Shown here: piece by piece, positions 26,434 through 34,584 of the stretch
Numbering within the stretch: the stretch's first letter is position 1
How the letters are laid out: each line of letters begins with the position of its first letter
NCBI RefSeq assembly: GCF_014257025.1
Contig: NZ_JACMSF010000039.1
Location: 24,286-88,285, forward strand
DNA: 64,000 bases
Source of the DNA: Streptomyces cupreus
GTDB taxonomy: Bacteria > Actinomycetota > Actinomycetes > Streptomycetales > Streptomycetaceae
Direction: 5' to 3'
Notes under the pieces: model-generated
The model's input: the letters and a program-made list of their open reading frames with translations, nothing else
What the model was told of the DNA's origin: nothing
Databases searched by the model: none
Translations under genes and position numbers: made by a program

Positions 26434-27456
26434 ATGACGGACAGGACGATGCGCGCGTGGTCGGTGAGCACACCGGGGCCGGTCGAGGAGGGGCCGCTGC
26501 GGTTCGTCGAGAAGCCGGTGCCGGTGCCTGCCGCCGATGAGCTACTGGTGCGGGTGCGGGCGTGCGGGGTGTGCCGGACCGATCTGCATGTCACGGAGGG
26601 TGACCTGCCGGTGCGCCGGCCGGACGTGACGCCCGGGCACGAGGTCGTCGGCGAGGTCGCCGGGCTCGGCACAGAGGCCGGCGGCTTCACGGTCGGCGAC
26701 CGGGTGGGCGTGGCCTGGCTGCGGCACACGGACGGCACCTGCGCCTACTGCCTGCGTGGCGCGGAGAACCTCTGCCCCGGCTCGCGGTACACGGGCTGGG
26801 ACGCGGACGGCGGCTACGCCGAGTACACGACCGTACCGGCCGCCTTCGCGCATCCGCTGCCCGGCGACCTGGACGACGTGGCGCTCGCGCCCCTGTTGTG
26901 CGCCGGGATCATCGGCTACCGGGCGCTGCGCCGATCCGCGCTCCCACCCGGCGGGCGGCTCGGTCTGTACGGGTTCGGCGGCAGCGCCCATCTGTGTGCC
27001 CAGGTGGCACTGGCCGAGGGTGCCCGGGTGCACGTCCTGACCCGGGGTGCGGCCGCGCGGCGGCTGGCACTGGAGCTGGGGGCGGCGTCGGCAGGCGAGG
27101 CGTACGAGCTGCCGCCGGAGCCGCTGGACAGCGCCATCCTGTTCGCGCCGGCCGGCGACCTGGTCCCGGTGGCGCTGCGGGCGCTGGACCGGGGCGGAGT
27201 CCTCGCGGTCGCCGGGATCCACCTCAGCGACACCCCGCCGCTGCACTACGAGAGCGAGCTGTTCTACGAGAAGGAACTGCGCAGCGTCACCTCCAACACC
27301 CGTGCGGACGCCCGCGAGTTCCTCGCCCTCGCCGCCCGGCACGGCGTGCGCGCCACCACGCACACCTACCCGCTGTCCCGGGCCGACGAGGCACTGAGGG
27401 ATCTGAAGGCCGGCCGGTTCGACGGGGCCGCGGTGCTGGTGAACGACGTGACCTGA
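26434..27456 (+). CDS. Zinc-binding alcohol dehydrogenase family protein
   Basis: 340 residues from ATG 26434; ATG 26449 (MRAWSV) is an equally plausible start. It is a medium-chain dehydrogenase: catalytic zinc ligands in CGVCRTDLHVTEGD and GHEVVGEV, a structural-zinc Cys group CAYCLRGAENLCPG, and a nucleotide-binding region LGLYGFGGSAHLCAQVAL. The substrate is probably an alcohol or aldehyde, unspecified. It ends 277 bases before the 2-methylisoborneol operon and does not appear to be part of it. Confidence 0.9.
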   Translation: MTDRTMRAWSVSTPGPVEEGPLRFVEKPVPVPAADELLVRVRACGVCRTDLHVTEGDLPVRRPDVTPGHEVVGEVAGLGTEAGGFTVGDRVGVAWLRHTDGTCAYCLRGAENLCPGSRYTGWDADGGYAEYTTVPAAFAHPLPGDLDDVALAPLLCAGIIGYRALRRSALPPGGRLGLYGFGGSAHLCAQVALAEGARVHVLTRGAAARRLALELGAASAGEAYELPPEPLDSAILFAPAGDLVPVALRALDRGGVLAVAGIHLSDTPPLHYESELFYEKELRSVTSNTRADAREFLALAARHGVRATTHTYPLSRADEALRDLKAGRFDGAAVLVNDVT

Positions 27457-27564
27457 CCGCGCACGGCGGTACGCGCGCACGGCCCCCGTGCTCCGCCTGC
27501 GCCGCCCGTCCGGGCGATGTCGACCGGCGTGGGATCACACACGCTCTCGCAGTCCACCCCGATC

Positions 27565-27609
27565 GGGCGGTTTGCACATCCGCCGCGTGAAACCGCCCCC
27601 TTCACGCGG
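27565..27609. promoter_or_regulatory. Two interlocking inverted repeats upstream of the 2-MIB operon
   Basis: GGGCGGTTT (27565-27573) pairs with AAACCGCCC (27590-27598), and CCGCGTGAA (27583-27591) pairs with TTCACGCGG (27601-27609). All arms are 9 bp and perfect, and the two hairpins share bases 27590-27591 and would compete. They stand 125 bases before the encapsulin GTG. They may be a pair of operators or an RNA switch. The rest of the gap (27457-27733) shows no gene. Confidence 0.55.
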
Positions 27610-27733
27610 TTCCCGGCTCTCACCGCCGCTGTTTGCCTTGTGTACAGGCAGCGCGTGCTGTCCACCCGCGCCACGAGGTTGCCGTCTCACCGACCACACC
27701 GCTCACCCCTGAACCACCCCCCAGGGAGGGACT

Positions 27734-29167
27734 GTGTCCGCACCCGAAAGCGCCGCCAATCCCGCCGTCGACGATCCCGCCACCACCGCTCCCCCGTTCA
27801 CCAGCCTCAGCACACAGGCGGCCCGACAACTCACCACGACCACCAAGTCCGAACCCCAGATGCAGGCCATCACCTCGCGATGGCTGCTCAAGACGCTGCC
27901 CTGGGTCGACGTACGGGGCGGCACCTACCGCGTCAACCGGCGGCTCCAGCTGCGGATCGGCCGAGGGCGGGTGCAGTTCGAGCAGAACGGCGCCGACGAC
28001 GTCAAGGTCATCCCCCAGACGCTCACCGAACTGCCGGTGCTGCGCGGCTACCGCGACACCGAGGTCCTCAAGGAGGTCGCCGCCCGCTTCCAGGTCCGCG
28101 AAGTGCGGGCGGGCCAGGTGCTGTTCGAGGCCGGACAGCCGGTCACCGAGGCCTACCTCGTCGTGCACGGCCGCTTCACCCGCTTCACCGCCGGCAAGTA
28201 CGGCGAGGAGGAGGTCATCGGCGTCGTCACCGACGGCGAGGGCATGGGCGACGAGGCCGTCGGCCGCGCCGACCCGCTCTGGCTCACCTCGGTGCGGGCG
28301 GAGACGGCGGGCATCGTCCTGGCGCTGCCCTGGGACACACTCAGGGAGCACGTCGACCGCGCCCCCTCCCTCGCCGCCCATCTGGCGGCCTACGCCGAGC
28401 AGCAGAGCAAGCCCGTGAACCGCAAGGGCGAGGCCGATGTGCCGGTCCAGGCGGGACATGTGGGCGAGCCGATGCTGTCCGGCGGCTTCGTCGACTACGA
28501 ACTCGCCCCGCGCGAGTACGAGTTGTCCCTCACCCAGACCGTGCTGCGGGTGCACACCCGGGTCGCCGACCTCTACAACGACCCGATGAACCAGACCGAG
28601 CAGCAACTCAGGCTCACCATCGAGGAGATCCGCGAGCGCCAGGAGTGGGAGCTGGTCAACAACCGCGAGTTCGGTCTTCTCCACAGCACCGCCTACGACC
28701 AGCGGATCAGCACCTTCGCCGGACCGCCGACCCCGGACGACCTCGACGAGCTGCTCTCCATGCGCCGCAAGACCCGGCTCTTCCTCGCCCATCCGAAGGC
28801 CATCGCCGCCTTCTTCCGGCAGTGCAACCGGCGCGGTCTGGTGCCGGGCACGGTGAACGTCGAGGGACACGAGGTGCCCGCCTGGCGGGGTGTGCCGCTC
28901 TTCCCGTGCAGCAAGATCCCGATCGGTCCGCAGCACAGCACCAGCATCATCGCGCTGCGCACCGGCGAGGCCGACCAGGGTGTGGTCGGCCTGTACCAGA
29001 CCGGCATCCCCGAGGAGTACCAGCCGGGCCTGAACGTGCGGTTCATGGGCATCGACGACACCGCGATCCTGCGCTACCTGGTCACCGCCTACTACTCCCT
29101 GGCGATCCTCGTGCCGGACGCCGCCGGGATCCTGGAGAACGTCCAGATCGGCCGGACCGCCGACTGA
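27734..29167 (+). CDS. Family 2B encapsulin shell protein with cyclic-nucleotide-binding-like domain
   Basis: 477 residues from GTG 27734 behind GGGAGGGACT. It belongs to the EshA-like family: HK97-fold capsid protein with an inserted CRP-like domain at about residues 100-215 (REVRAGQVLFEAGQPVTEAY). The shell part contains SLTQTVLRVHTRVADLYNDP and the C-terminal AILRYLVTAYYSLAILVPDA. Family 2B encapsulins enclose terpene cyclases, and here the cyclase gene follows 17 bases later. The nucleotide-binding cassette (GEGMGDEAVGRADPLWLTSV) does not show the usual Arg-x-Ala, so nucleotide binding is uncertain. Confidence 0.93.
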   Translation: MSAPESAANPAVDDPATTAPPFTSLSTQAARQLTTTTKSEPQMQAITSRWLLKTLPWVDVRGGTYRVNRRLQLRIGRGRVQFEQNGADDVKVIPQTLTELPVLRGYRDTEVLKEVAARFQVREVRAGQVLFEAGQPVTEAYLVVHGRFTRFTAGKYGEEEVIGVVTDGEGMGDEAVGRADPLWLTSVRAETAGIVLALPWDTLREHVDRAPSLAAHLAAYAEQQSKPVNRKGEADVPVQAGHVGEPMLSGGFVDYELAPREYELSLTQTVLRVHTRVADLYNDPMNQTEQQLRLTIEEIRERQEWELVNNREFGLLHSTAYDQRISTFAGPPTPDDLDELLSMRRKTRLFLAHPKAIAAFFRQCNRRGLVPGTVNVEGHEVPAWRGVPLFPCSKIPIGPQHSTSIIALRTGEADQGVVGLYQTGIPEEYQPGLNVRFMGIDDTAILRYLVTAYYSLAILVPDAAGILENVQIGRTAD

Positions 29168-29184
29168 ACGGGTGGAGTACGTCG

Positions 29185-30228
29185 ATGAGCGCTTCCTCGT
29201 TCCGGCCGCCCGGCCCGCCGAGCCCGGCCCGCACCGTCCGGGCCCGGCGCGGCGGGGCCGTGCCCGGTCTGCTGTACCGGCCCGCGGTCCCGGCCGATCC
29301 CGAGAAGGTGAAGGAGGTCGATCTGCGCCTTGAGGAGTGGGCGCGCGGTCTGGATCTGTTCCCCAAGGCGTGGTCCGGTGACTTCGCGGGGTTCCAGTTC
29401 GGGCGGGCGGTGGTGCTTCAGCATCCGGGCGCCGCCGACCTGGAACGCCTCACCGCCGCCGGCAAGCTGCTCCTCGCGGAGAACGTCGTCGACAGCTGCT
29501 ACTGCGAGGTCTCCGAGGGCCGGGGCGCCTCGGCGCGTGGCCTGGGCGGGCGGCTGATCATCGCGCAGTCGGCCCTCGATCCGTACCACGGCACTCCCGA
29601 GACGGAGGAGCGGTGGCGGCTCGGCGTCCAGGCGGACGGCCCGCTGCGCTCGTACCACTGGGCCCTGAAGGACTACGCCGCCTTCGCCACGCCCAGCCAG
29701 ACCGACCGGTTCGTGCACGACATGGCACGACTGCACCTCGGCTATCTCGGGGAGGCCGCCTGGGCGGAGACCGAGTACATGCCGCGGGTGTGGGAGTACC
29801 TGACGATGCGGCAGTTCAACAACTTCCGGCCCTGTCTTTCGCTCGTCGACGCGGTCGACGGCTATGAACTGCCCGAGGCCGTCCACGCCCGCCCCGAGAT
29901 CCAGCGGGTGACGGCGCTGGCCTGCAACGCCACCACGATCGTCAACGACCTGTACTCGTTCACCAAGGAGCTGGCGAGCGACCCGACGCACCTCAACCTG
30001 CCCGTCGTCGTCGCCGCCAACGACCGATGCGGACTGCAGGCCGCCTATCTGGAGTCCGTCGAGATCCACAACCGGATCATGGAGGCCTTCGAGGAGGAGG
30101 CCGCCGCCGTCTCCGCCCTCTCCCCCGTGGTCGAGCGCTACACCGGAGGCCTCGCCGCATGGGTCGCCGGCAACCACGAGTGGCACGCCACCAACACCCA
30201 CCGCTACCACCTGCCCGACTACTGGTAG
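29185..30228 (+). CDS. tpc: 2-Methylisoborneol synthase (terpene cyclase, encapsulin cargo)
   Basis: 347 residues from ATG 29185. It cyclises 2-methylgeranyl diphosphate to 2-methylisoborneol. The NSE metal-binding motif is intact (NDLYSFTKE, residues 254-262), and the C-terminal NTHRYHLPDYW is the family signature. Two oddities appear. The aspartate-rich motif, DDCYCED in characterised synthases, is DSCYCEV here (residues 103-109). The N-terminal extension is about 90 residues shorter than in the S. coelicolor enzyme, which is about 440 residues by recollection. It lies between its shell gene and its methyltransferase gene. Confidence 0.92.
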   Translation: MSASSFRPPGPPSPARTVRARRGGAVPGLLYRPAVPADPEKVKEVDLRLEEWARGLDLFPKAWSGDFAGFQFGRAVVLQHPGAADLERLTAAGKLLLAENVVDSCYCEVSEGRGASARGLGGRLIIAQSALDPYHGTPETEERWRLGVQADGPLRSYHWALKDYAAFATPSQTDRFVHDMARLHLGYLGEAAWAETEYMPRVWEYLTMRQFNNFRPCLSLVDAVDGYELPEAVHARPEIQRVTALACNATTIVNDLYSFTKELASDPTHLNLPVVVAANDRCGLQAAYLESVEIHNRIMEAFEEEAAAVSALSPVVERYTGGLAAWVAGNHEWHATNTHRYHLPDYW

Positions 30229-30272
30229 CCCCCCACCTGACGTAATGTCAGAAGCACCAGGAGGAACCCGCG

Positions 30273-31148
30273 TTGAGCTCCACCGACGTCGGCACCACCA
30301 CCCCACAGGTGCCGCCCCAGTCCACGTACCAGAATCGTGTGGCGGACTACTGGAACGCCGAGGAGAACCCCGTCAACCTCGAACTCGGAAAGATCGATGA
30401 CCTGTACCACCACCACTACGGCGTCGGTGACGTCGACTGGTCGGTGCTGGAGGGGTCCGACCCCGAACCGCGCCAGGAACGGATCACCGCCGAACTGCAC
30501 CGCCTCGAACACGCCCAGGCCGAGCTGCTCGCCGGCCGGCTCGGGCCGCTGTCCCCCGCCGACCGTGTCTTCGACGCCGGCTGCGGACGCGGCGGCGGCA
30601 GCGTCGTGGCGCATCTGCGCTACGGCTGCGCCGCCGACGGGGTCACGATCTCCGCCAAACAGGCCGAGTTCGCGAACGAGCAGGCCCGTAAGCGGGGCAT
30701 CGACGGCAGCGTGCGCTACCACTGCCGCGACATGCTCGACACCGGGTTCCCCTCGGGCGCGTTCACGGCCTCGTGGAACAACGAGTCCACCATGTACGTC
30801 GAGCTGGACCTGCTGTTCGCCGAGCACGCCCGGCTGCTGCGCCGCGGCGGACGCTATGTGGTGATCACCGGCTGCTACAACGACACCTACGGGCGCGCCT
30901 CCCGCGAGGTGTCCCTCATCAACGCCCACTACATCTGCGACATCCATCCCCGCTCGGCGTACTTCCGGGCGATGGCCCGCAACCGGCTGGTCCCGGTGCA
31001 TGTGCAGGACCTCACCGAAGCGACCATCCCCTACTGGGAGTTGCGCCGCCAGGCCGAGCACCTGGTCACCGGTATCGAGGACACCTTCCTGACCGCCTAC
31101 CGCAATGGCAGCTTCCAGTACCTGCTGATCGCGGCCGACCGGGTCTGA
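30273..31148 (+). CDS. gppmt: Geranyl diphosphate 2-C-methyltransferase
   Basis: 291 residues from TTG 30273, preceded by CAGGAGGAA. It methylates geranyl diphosphate with S-adenosylmethionine to 2-methylgeranyl diphosphate, the substrate of the cyclase upstream. The SAM-binding motif is FDAGCGRGGGSV, followed by ADGVTISAKQAEFAN. The family stretch SWNNESTMYVELDLLFAEH and the C-terminal SFQYLLIAADRV are present. Gene order shell-cyclase-methyltransferase is the standard actinobacterial 2-MIB operon. Confidence 0.95.
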   Translation: MSSTDVGTTTPQVPPQSTYQNRVADYWNAEENPVNLELGKIDDLYHHHYGVGDVDWSVLEGSDPEPRQERITAELHRLEHAQAELLAGRLGPLSPADRVFDAGCGRGGGSVVAHLRYGCAADGVTISAKQAEFANEQARKRGIDGSVRYHCRDMLDTGFPSGAFTASWNNESTMYVELDLLFAEHARLLRRGGRYVVITGCYNDTYGRASREVSLINAHYICDIHPRSAYFRAMARNRLVPVHVQDLTEATIPYWELRRQAEHLVTGIEDTFLTAYRNGSFQYLLIAADRV

Positions 31149-31228
31149 GTTGACGCGGGTCTTCCCCCTGTGGCCCCGCTGTGCTTGCCTGGGGAGCCGT
31201 TTTCGAGGTCCGGGGCGGGAGTTGCCGC

Positions 31229-32134
31229 ATGCGCAAGGCGTGGATGGCGGGGTTGCTGCTCACCGTGTCGCTGCTCGGCGGCTGCGGGGATCCGACGGCA
31301 GGGCCGGACCAGGCACCGCCCCCCGAGGTGCCGAGGGCATCGGCGACGACCCAGCAGCAGGCACCCGCCTCTCCGAGCGCCGTCGCCGTGAAGCCGCCGA
31401 CCGTGCTGTACCTCGGCGACTCCCTCGCCATGGAGGCCCAGAAGGTACTCGGCACCGAGCTCCGCAGGAAGTTGCGCGCCACCTACACCAGCGCCCCCTA
31501 CTCGGGCACCACTCCCTGCGACTACCTGGAGGGCACCCGCAAGCGTTCCCTGGTCCCGGACCCGGACAAGGCCGCCGCGCTGGTGCGTGCGCGGCGGCCG
31601 GACTTCGTGGTGCTCCAGTTCTGGGGCAACGCCTGGGGGTACACGCCGTGCATGGACGGCATCACGCACGACGCCGATCCCCGGACGTACTTCGACCGGT
31701 ACACGGCGGACCTGAAGAGGCTCACCGACCAGATCGCCGCGGCCGGCGGGGAGCGGCGCCCGCGGATCGTGTGGGTGCTCCAGGGCCCCGACCCGATCAC
31801 CCCCGACCGGGTCCGCCAGGTCAACGACCTGTACGAGCGGCGGGCCGGCGCCTCGGGCGACCTCGTCGCGGACGCCGGGCGGACGGTGAGCGCCGACGGG
31901 GCCCGTTACACCTGAGTGCGGGATCTGCCGTGCACGGCGTTCGAGCGCGAGCACCCCGACTACTGCACCGAGCCCGGCCGCGACCGTACCGCCCTGCACC
32001 GCGACGACGACTATCTGCACTTCTGTCTGGCGCCGACCACCTCGACCCCGAAGCCGTGCCCGGTCCGCTCGCCCGGCATCCTGCGAATGGCGCAGGAGGT
32101 CACCCGGGTGATCGGCGACCACCTCGGCGGATAG
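31229..32134 (+). pseudogene. SGNH/GDSL-hydrolase lipoprotein split by an in-frame TGA
   Basis: The 5' part (31229-31915, 228 codons) starts at ATG 31229 with a lipoprotein signal (lipobox LLGGC, Cys19). It carries the SGNH nucleophile motif YLGDSLAMEA (Ser65). A TGA at 31913-31915 stops it. The same frame continues without a gap from GTG 31916 to 32134 and encodes the rest of the fold, including DDDYLHF, the block-V DxxH with the catalytic Asp and His. A TGG-to-TGA change would explain this. The truncated product would lack its catalytic pair. Stop-codon readthrough or a sequencing error cannot be excluded. Confidence 0.8.
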
Positions 32135-32141
32135 CGGGGGC

Positions 32142-32624
32142 TCACGCGCCGGCGTACGCCTTCTCCAGGGCCGCGATGTCGAGCTTGCCCATGCCGAGCA
32201 TGGCCTGGGTCGCGCGGGCCGCCTTCTCGGCGTCGGGGTCGCTCATCATGGCGTCGAGGCTGTCCGGGATGACCTGCCAGGACACCCCGTACTTGTCCTT
32301 GAGCCAGCCGCAGGGGCCGGGCTCGCCGCCGCCCTCGGTGAGCTTGGTCCAGTAGTAGTCGATCTCCTCCTGGTTCTCGCAGAAGATCATGAAGGAGATC
32401 GCCTCGTTGAACTTGAACTCGGGGCCGCCGTTGAGCGCGAGGAACTTGTGACCGTTGGCCGTGAACTCCACGGTCATGACGCTGCCGGCGGGACGCGGGG
32501 CGCCCTCGGGGTAGCGGGCGACCTTGCCGATGCCGGAGTTCTTGAAGACCGACACATAGTGGTGGGCGGCCTCCTCGGCCTCGTTGTCGAACCAGAGACA
32601 CGTGGTGAAACCGTTGCTGGCCAT
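32142..32624 (-). CDS. VOC family protein (PhnB / 3-demethylubiquinone methyltransferase-like)
   Basis: 160 residues from ATG 32624. It opens with TTCLWFDNEAEEAAHHYVSVF and contains GHKFLALNGGPEFKFNEAISF, the hallmark of the PhnB-type VOC group. The closing part has CGWLKDKYGVSWQVIP. Despite the family's older name, these proteins are not shown to be methyltransferases. It is convergent with the split lipoprotein gene and divergent from clpP3. Confidence 0.9.
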   Translation of the reverse strand: MASNGFTTCLWFDNEAEEAAHHYVSVFKNSGIGKVARYPEGAPRPAGSVMTVEFTANGHKFLALNGGPEFKFNEAISFMIFCENQEEIDYYWTKLTEGGGEPGPCGWLKDKYGVSWQVIPDSLDAMMSDPDAEKAARATQAMLGMGKLDIAALEKAYAGA

Positions 32625-32719
32625 GGATACCTCCTGGGCGTGGAACGCTGTCATCTGTATCGACCGATCCTCGCGCCGGAACTCATCGGCGGGGCGGCCG
32701 GTTGATCCAGATGGCCCGC

Positions 32720-32749
32720 TCTGCCCATGGCTAATCTGCCGCGGGCAGA
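32720..32749 (+). promoter_or_regulatory. Tandem PopR boxes upstream of clpP3
   Basis: Two adjacent 15-bp elements: TCTGCC-CAT-GGCTAA (32720-32734, right half degenerate) and TCTGCC-GCG-GGCAGA (32735-32749, perfect). The second matches the TCTGCC-N3-GGCAGA consensus I recall for PopR binding in S. lividans. They lie 73-102 bases before the clpP3 ATG, and popR itself is nearby. PopR activates clpP3-clpP4 when ClpP1/P2 is absent. Confidence 0.85.
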
Positions 32750-32821
32750 GAAATCCCCGGTGGAGGGGGTCCGCGGTCAACAGTGGAGTCGACGGCATCC
32801 ACGCCACGACGAGGAGATCCC

Positions 32822-33460
32822 ATGACTCCACTCACCGCGCTCGCCCCACGGGCGGAGGAGGGCGACACCCCGCCCTCCCGGCTCGACGACCAGCTCGCCG
32901 CCCAGTTGCTCGGACAGCGGATCGTGCTGCTGGGCACACAGGTCGACGAGGTCTCCGCGAACCGGGTCTGCGCGCAGTTGCTGATCCTGTCCGCCGAGGA
33001 CCCGCGCACCGACATCAGCCTGTACATCAACAGCCCGGGCGGCTCGGTGCACGCGGGCCTCGCCATCTACGACACCATGCGGCTGATCCCCAACGACGTG
33101 TCGACGCTCGCCATGGGCTTCGCGGCCAGCATGGGCCAGTTCCTGCTCTGCGGCGGCACGCCCGGCAAGCGGTACGCCCTGCCGAACGCGCGGATCATGA
33201 TGCACCAGGGGTCGGCGGGCATCGGCGGTACCACCGCCGACATCGAGATCCAGGCCGAGAACCTGGAGCACACCAAGCGGACCATGGAGCGGCTCATCGC
33301 CGAGAACACGGGCCAGACCCCGGAGACCATCGCCCGGGACGGCGACCGTGACCGCTGGTTCACGGCCGAGGAGGCCAGGGAGTACGGCATGGTGGACCGG
33401 GTCCTGGAGTCCCTCGCGGACGTCCGCCCGGCCGCCTCGAAGCGACGGATGGGGCTGTGA
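32822..33460 (+). CDS. clpP3: ClpP3 ATP-dependent protease proteolytic subunit
   Basis: 212 residues from ATG 32822 behind GAGGAGAT. It has the ClpP fold with the catalytic Ser103 in GFAASMGQF, His128 in ARIMMHQG and an Asp in DGDRDRWFTAEEAREYG; the triad looks complete. It works with a Clp ATPase to degrade proteins in the cytoplasm. One base separates its stop from the clpP4 start, so the pair is an operon. The paired PopR boxes upstream and the neighbouring popR identify it as the conditional second ClpP system. Confidence 0.95.
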   Translation: MTPLTALAPRAEEGDTPPSRLDDQLAAQLLGQRIVLLGTQVDEVSANRVCAQLLILSAEDPRTDISLYINSPGGSVHAGLAIYDTMRLIPNDVSTLAMGFAASMGQFLLCGGTPGKRYALPNARIMMHQGSAGIGGTTADIEIQAENLEHTKRTMERLIAENTGQTPETIARDGDRDRWFTAEEAREYGMVDRVLESLADVRPAASKRRMGL

Positions 33461-33461
33461 C

Positions 33462-34064
33462 ATGGGGAACTACACGATTCCGTACGTCGTCGAGCGGACC
33501 GCGCACGGCGAGCGCTCCTCCGATGTGTTCAGCCGGCTGCTGTCGGAGCGGATCATCTTCCTCGGCACCGAGATCGACGACGGCGTCGCCAACGTCGTCA
33601 TCGCGCAACTGCTCCATCTGGAGTCGGCGGCGCCGGAGAACGAGATCGCGATCTACATCAACTCCCCCGGCGGCTCGTTCACTTCGCTCATGGCCATCTA
33701 TGACACGATGACGTACGTGCAGGCGCCGATCTCGACGTTCTGTGTGGGGCAGGCGGCGTCGACGGCCGCCGTGCTGCTGGCCGGTGGGGATCCGGGGCGT
33801 CGGTTCGTGCTGGAGCACGCGCGTGTGCTGCTCGGTCAGCCCGCCAGCGGGGGCAACCGGGGCATGATCTCCGACCTCGCCCTCCAGGCCAAGGAGATGG
33901 TCCGCATCCGCGCCCAGGTCGAGGAGGTGCTGGCCCGCCACACCCACCACGATGTCGCAACCCTGCGCGCCGACATGGACCGCGACAAGGTGTTCACCGC
34001 CGAGGAGGCCGTGGCGTACGGCCTGGCCGACGAGGTGGTGAGCCGGCGCCTCGCCGCGGTGTGA
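33462..34064 (+). CDS. clpP4: ClpP4 proteolytic subunit, catalytic His position altered
   Basis: 200 residues from ATG 33462. The ClpP fold and Ser100 (GQAASTAAV) are present, and the Asp region DMDRDKVFTAEEAVAYGLAD too. At the position of the catalytic His (MxHQP in active ClpPs) the sequence is ARVLLGQPAS, so Gly125 replaces His. On its own it should be inactive; in a mixed complex with ClpP3 it may be structural or regulatory. Whether this is general for ClpP4 needs comparison. It is one base downstream of clpP3. Confidence 0.93.
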   Translation: MGNYTIPYVVERTAHGERSSDVFSRLLSERIIFLGTEIDDGVANVVIAQLLHLESAAPENEIAIYINSPGGSFTSLMAIYDTMTYVQAPISTFCVGQAASTAAVLLAGGDPGRRFVLEHARVLLGQPASGGNRGMISDLALQAKEMVRIRAQVEEVLARHTHHDVATLRADMDRDKVFTAEEAVAYGLADEVVSRRLAAV

Positions 34065-34083
34065 GGCGCCGGGAGGGCGTGGG

Positions 34084-34488
34084 TCAGGCGGCCAGGCAGA
34101 GGCCGTCGTACGACGAACCGGCCGTGCCGCGGCCCCGGTCCGGGCTGTGACGGCTGGTGAGCCGGATCAGTTCGCCCTGGGCCCGGGACAGCAGGTCGCC
34201 GAGGCCGAGTCCGAGGGCCTGGGCGGCGGCCGCGAGGACCTCCGAGGAGGCCTCCTTGCGGCCGCGCTCGACCTCGGAGAGGTAGGGCATCGAGATCCGG
34301 GCGGCGTCGGCCACGTCCTTCAGGGTGCGCTCCTGGGCGAGGCGCTCACGCCGCAGGACGTCGCCGACCAGGTCCCGCCACAGGGGTTCCCTGGGCGCGG
34401 GTGCGGTGGCTTGCGGGCGGGAGGGCCCCTGGCGCGCGGGCGGGCGCAACGGGATGACGCGGGCTTGGTTCGGCGCTTGGTTGCTCAC
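34084..34488 (-). CDS. popR: PopR, XRE-type activator of clpP3-clpP4
   Basis: 134 residues. A helix-turn-helix of the XRE type occupies about residues 45-100 (RTLKDVADAARISMPYLSEV, ALGLGLGDLLSRA). The protein ends in LCLAA; PopR is known to be destroyed by ClpP1/P2 through C-terminal Ala-Ala residues, so the degron is visible. It faces clpP4 tail-to-tail, 19 bases apart. A ClgR-type box stands upstream of its start. Confidence 0.93.
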   Translation of the reverse strand: MSNQAPNQARVIPLRPPARQGPSRPQATAPAPREPLWRDLVGDVLRRERLAQERTLKDVADAARISMPYLSEVERGRKEASSEVLAAAAQALGLGLGDLLSRAQGELIRLTSRHSPDRGRGTAGSSYDGLCLAA

Positions 34489-34550
34489 CCTCCCAGCCTA
34501 GGAGGCCGGGCCGGGCCGGGAAGGGATCGGCGTTCTGCCCTGGGGGAAAT

Positions 34551-34564
34551 CGCCAGGGGCGAAC
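34551..34564 (-). promoter_or_regulatory. Candidate ClgR box upstream of popR
   Basis: Read on the minus strand it is GTTCGC-N5-GCG, matching the ClgR recognition pattern I recall from S. lividans. It is 63 bases upstream of the popR start and between popR and the anti-sigma-like gene. A TCTGCC half-site (34534-34539) resembling one PopR half lies between them. ClgR control of popR is inference. Confidence 0.55.
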
Positions 34565-34584
34565 AGGAGTTGGCCCGGATCCGG

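Noticed and set aside
27517..29184. In-frame upstream extension of the terpene cyclase that could supply the missing N-terminal region
   Set aside because: The frame is open only because it overlaps the encapsulin gene; its translation is Arg/Pro shadow sequence and ATG 29185 has a ribosome-binding site, so the short form stands.
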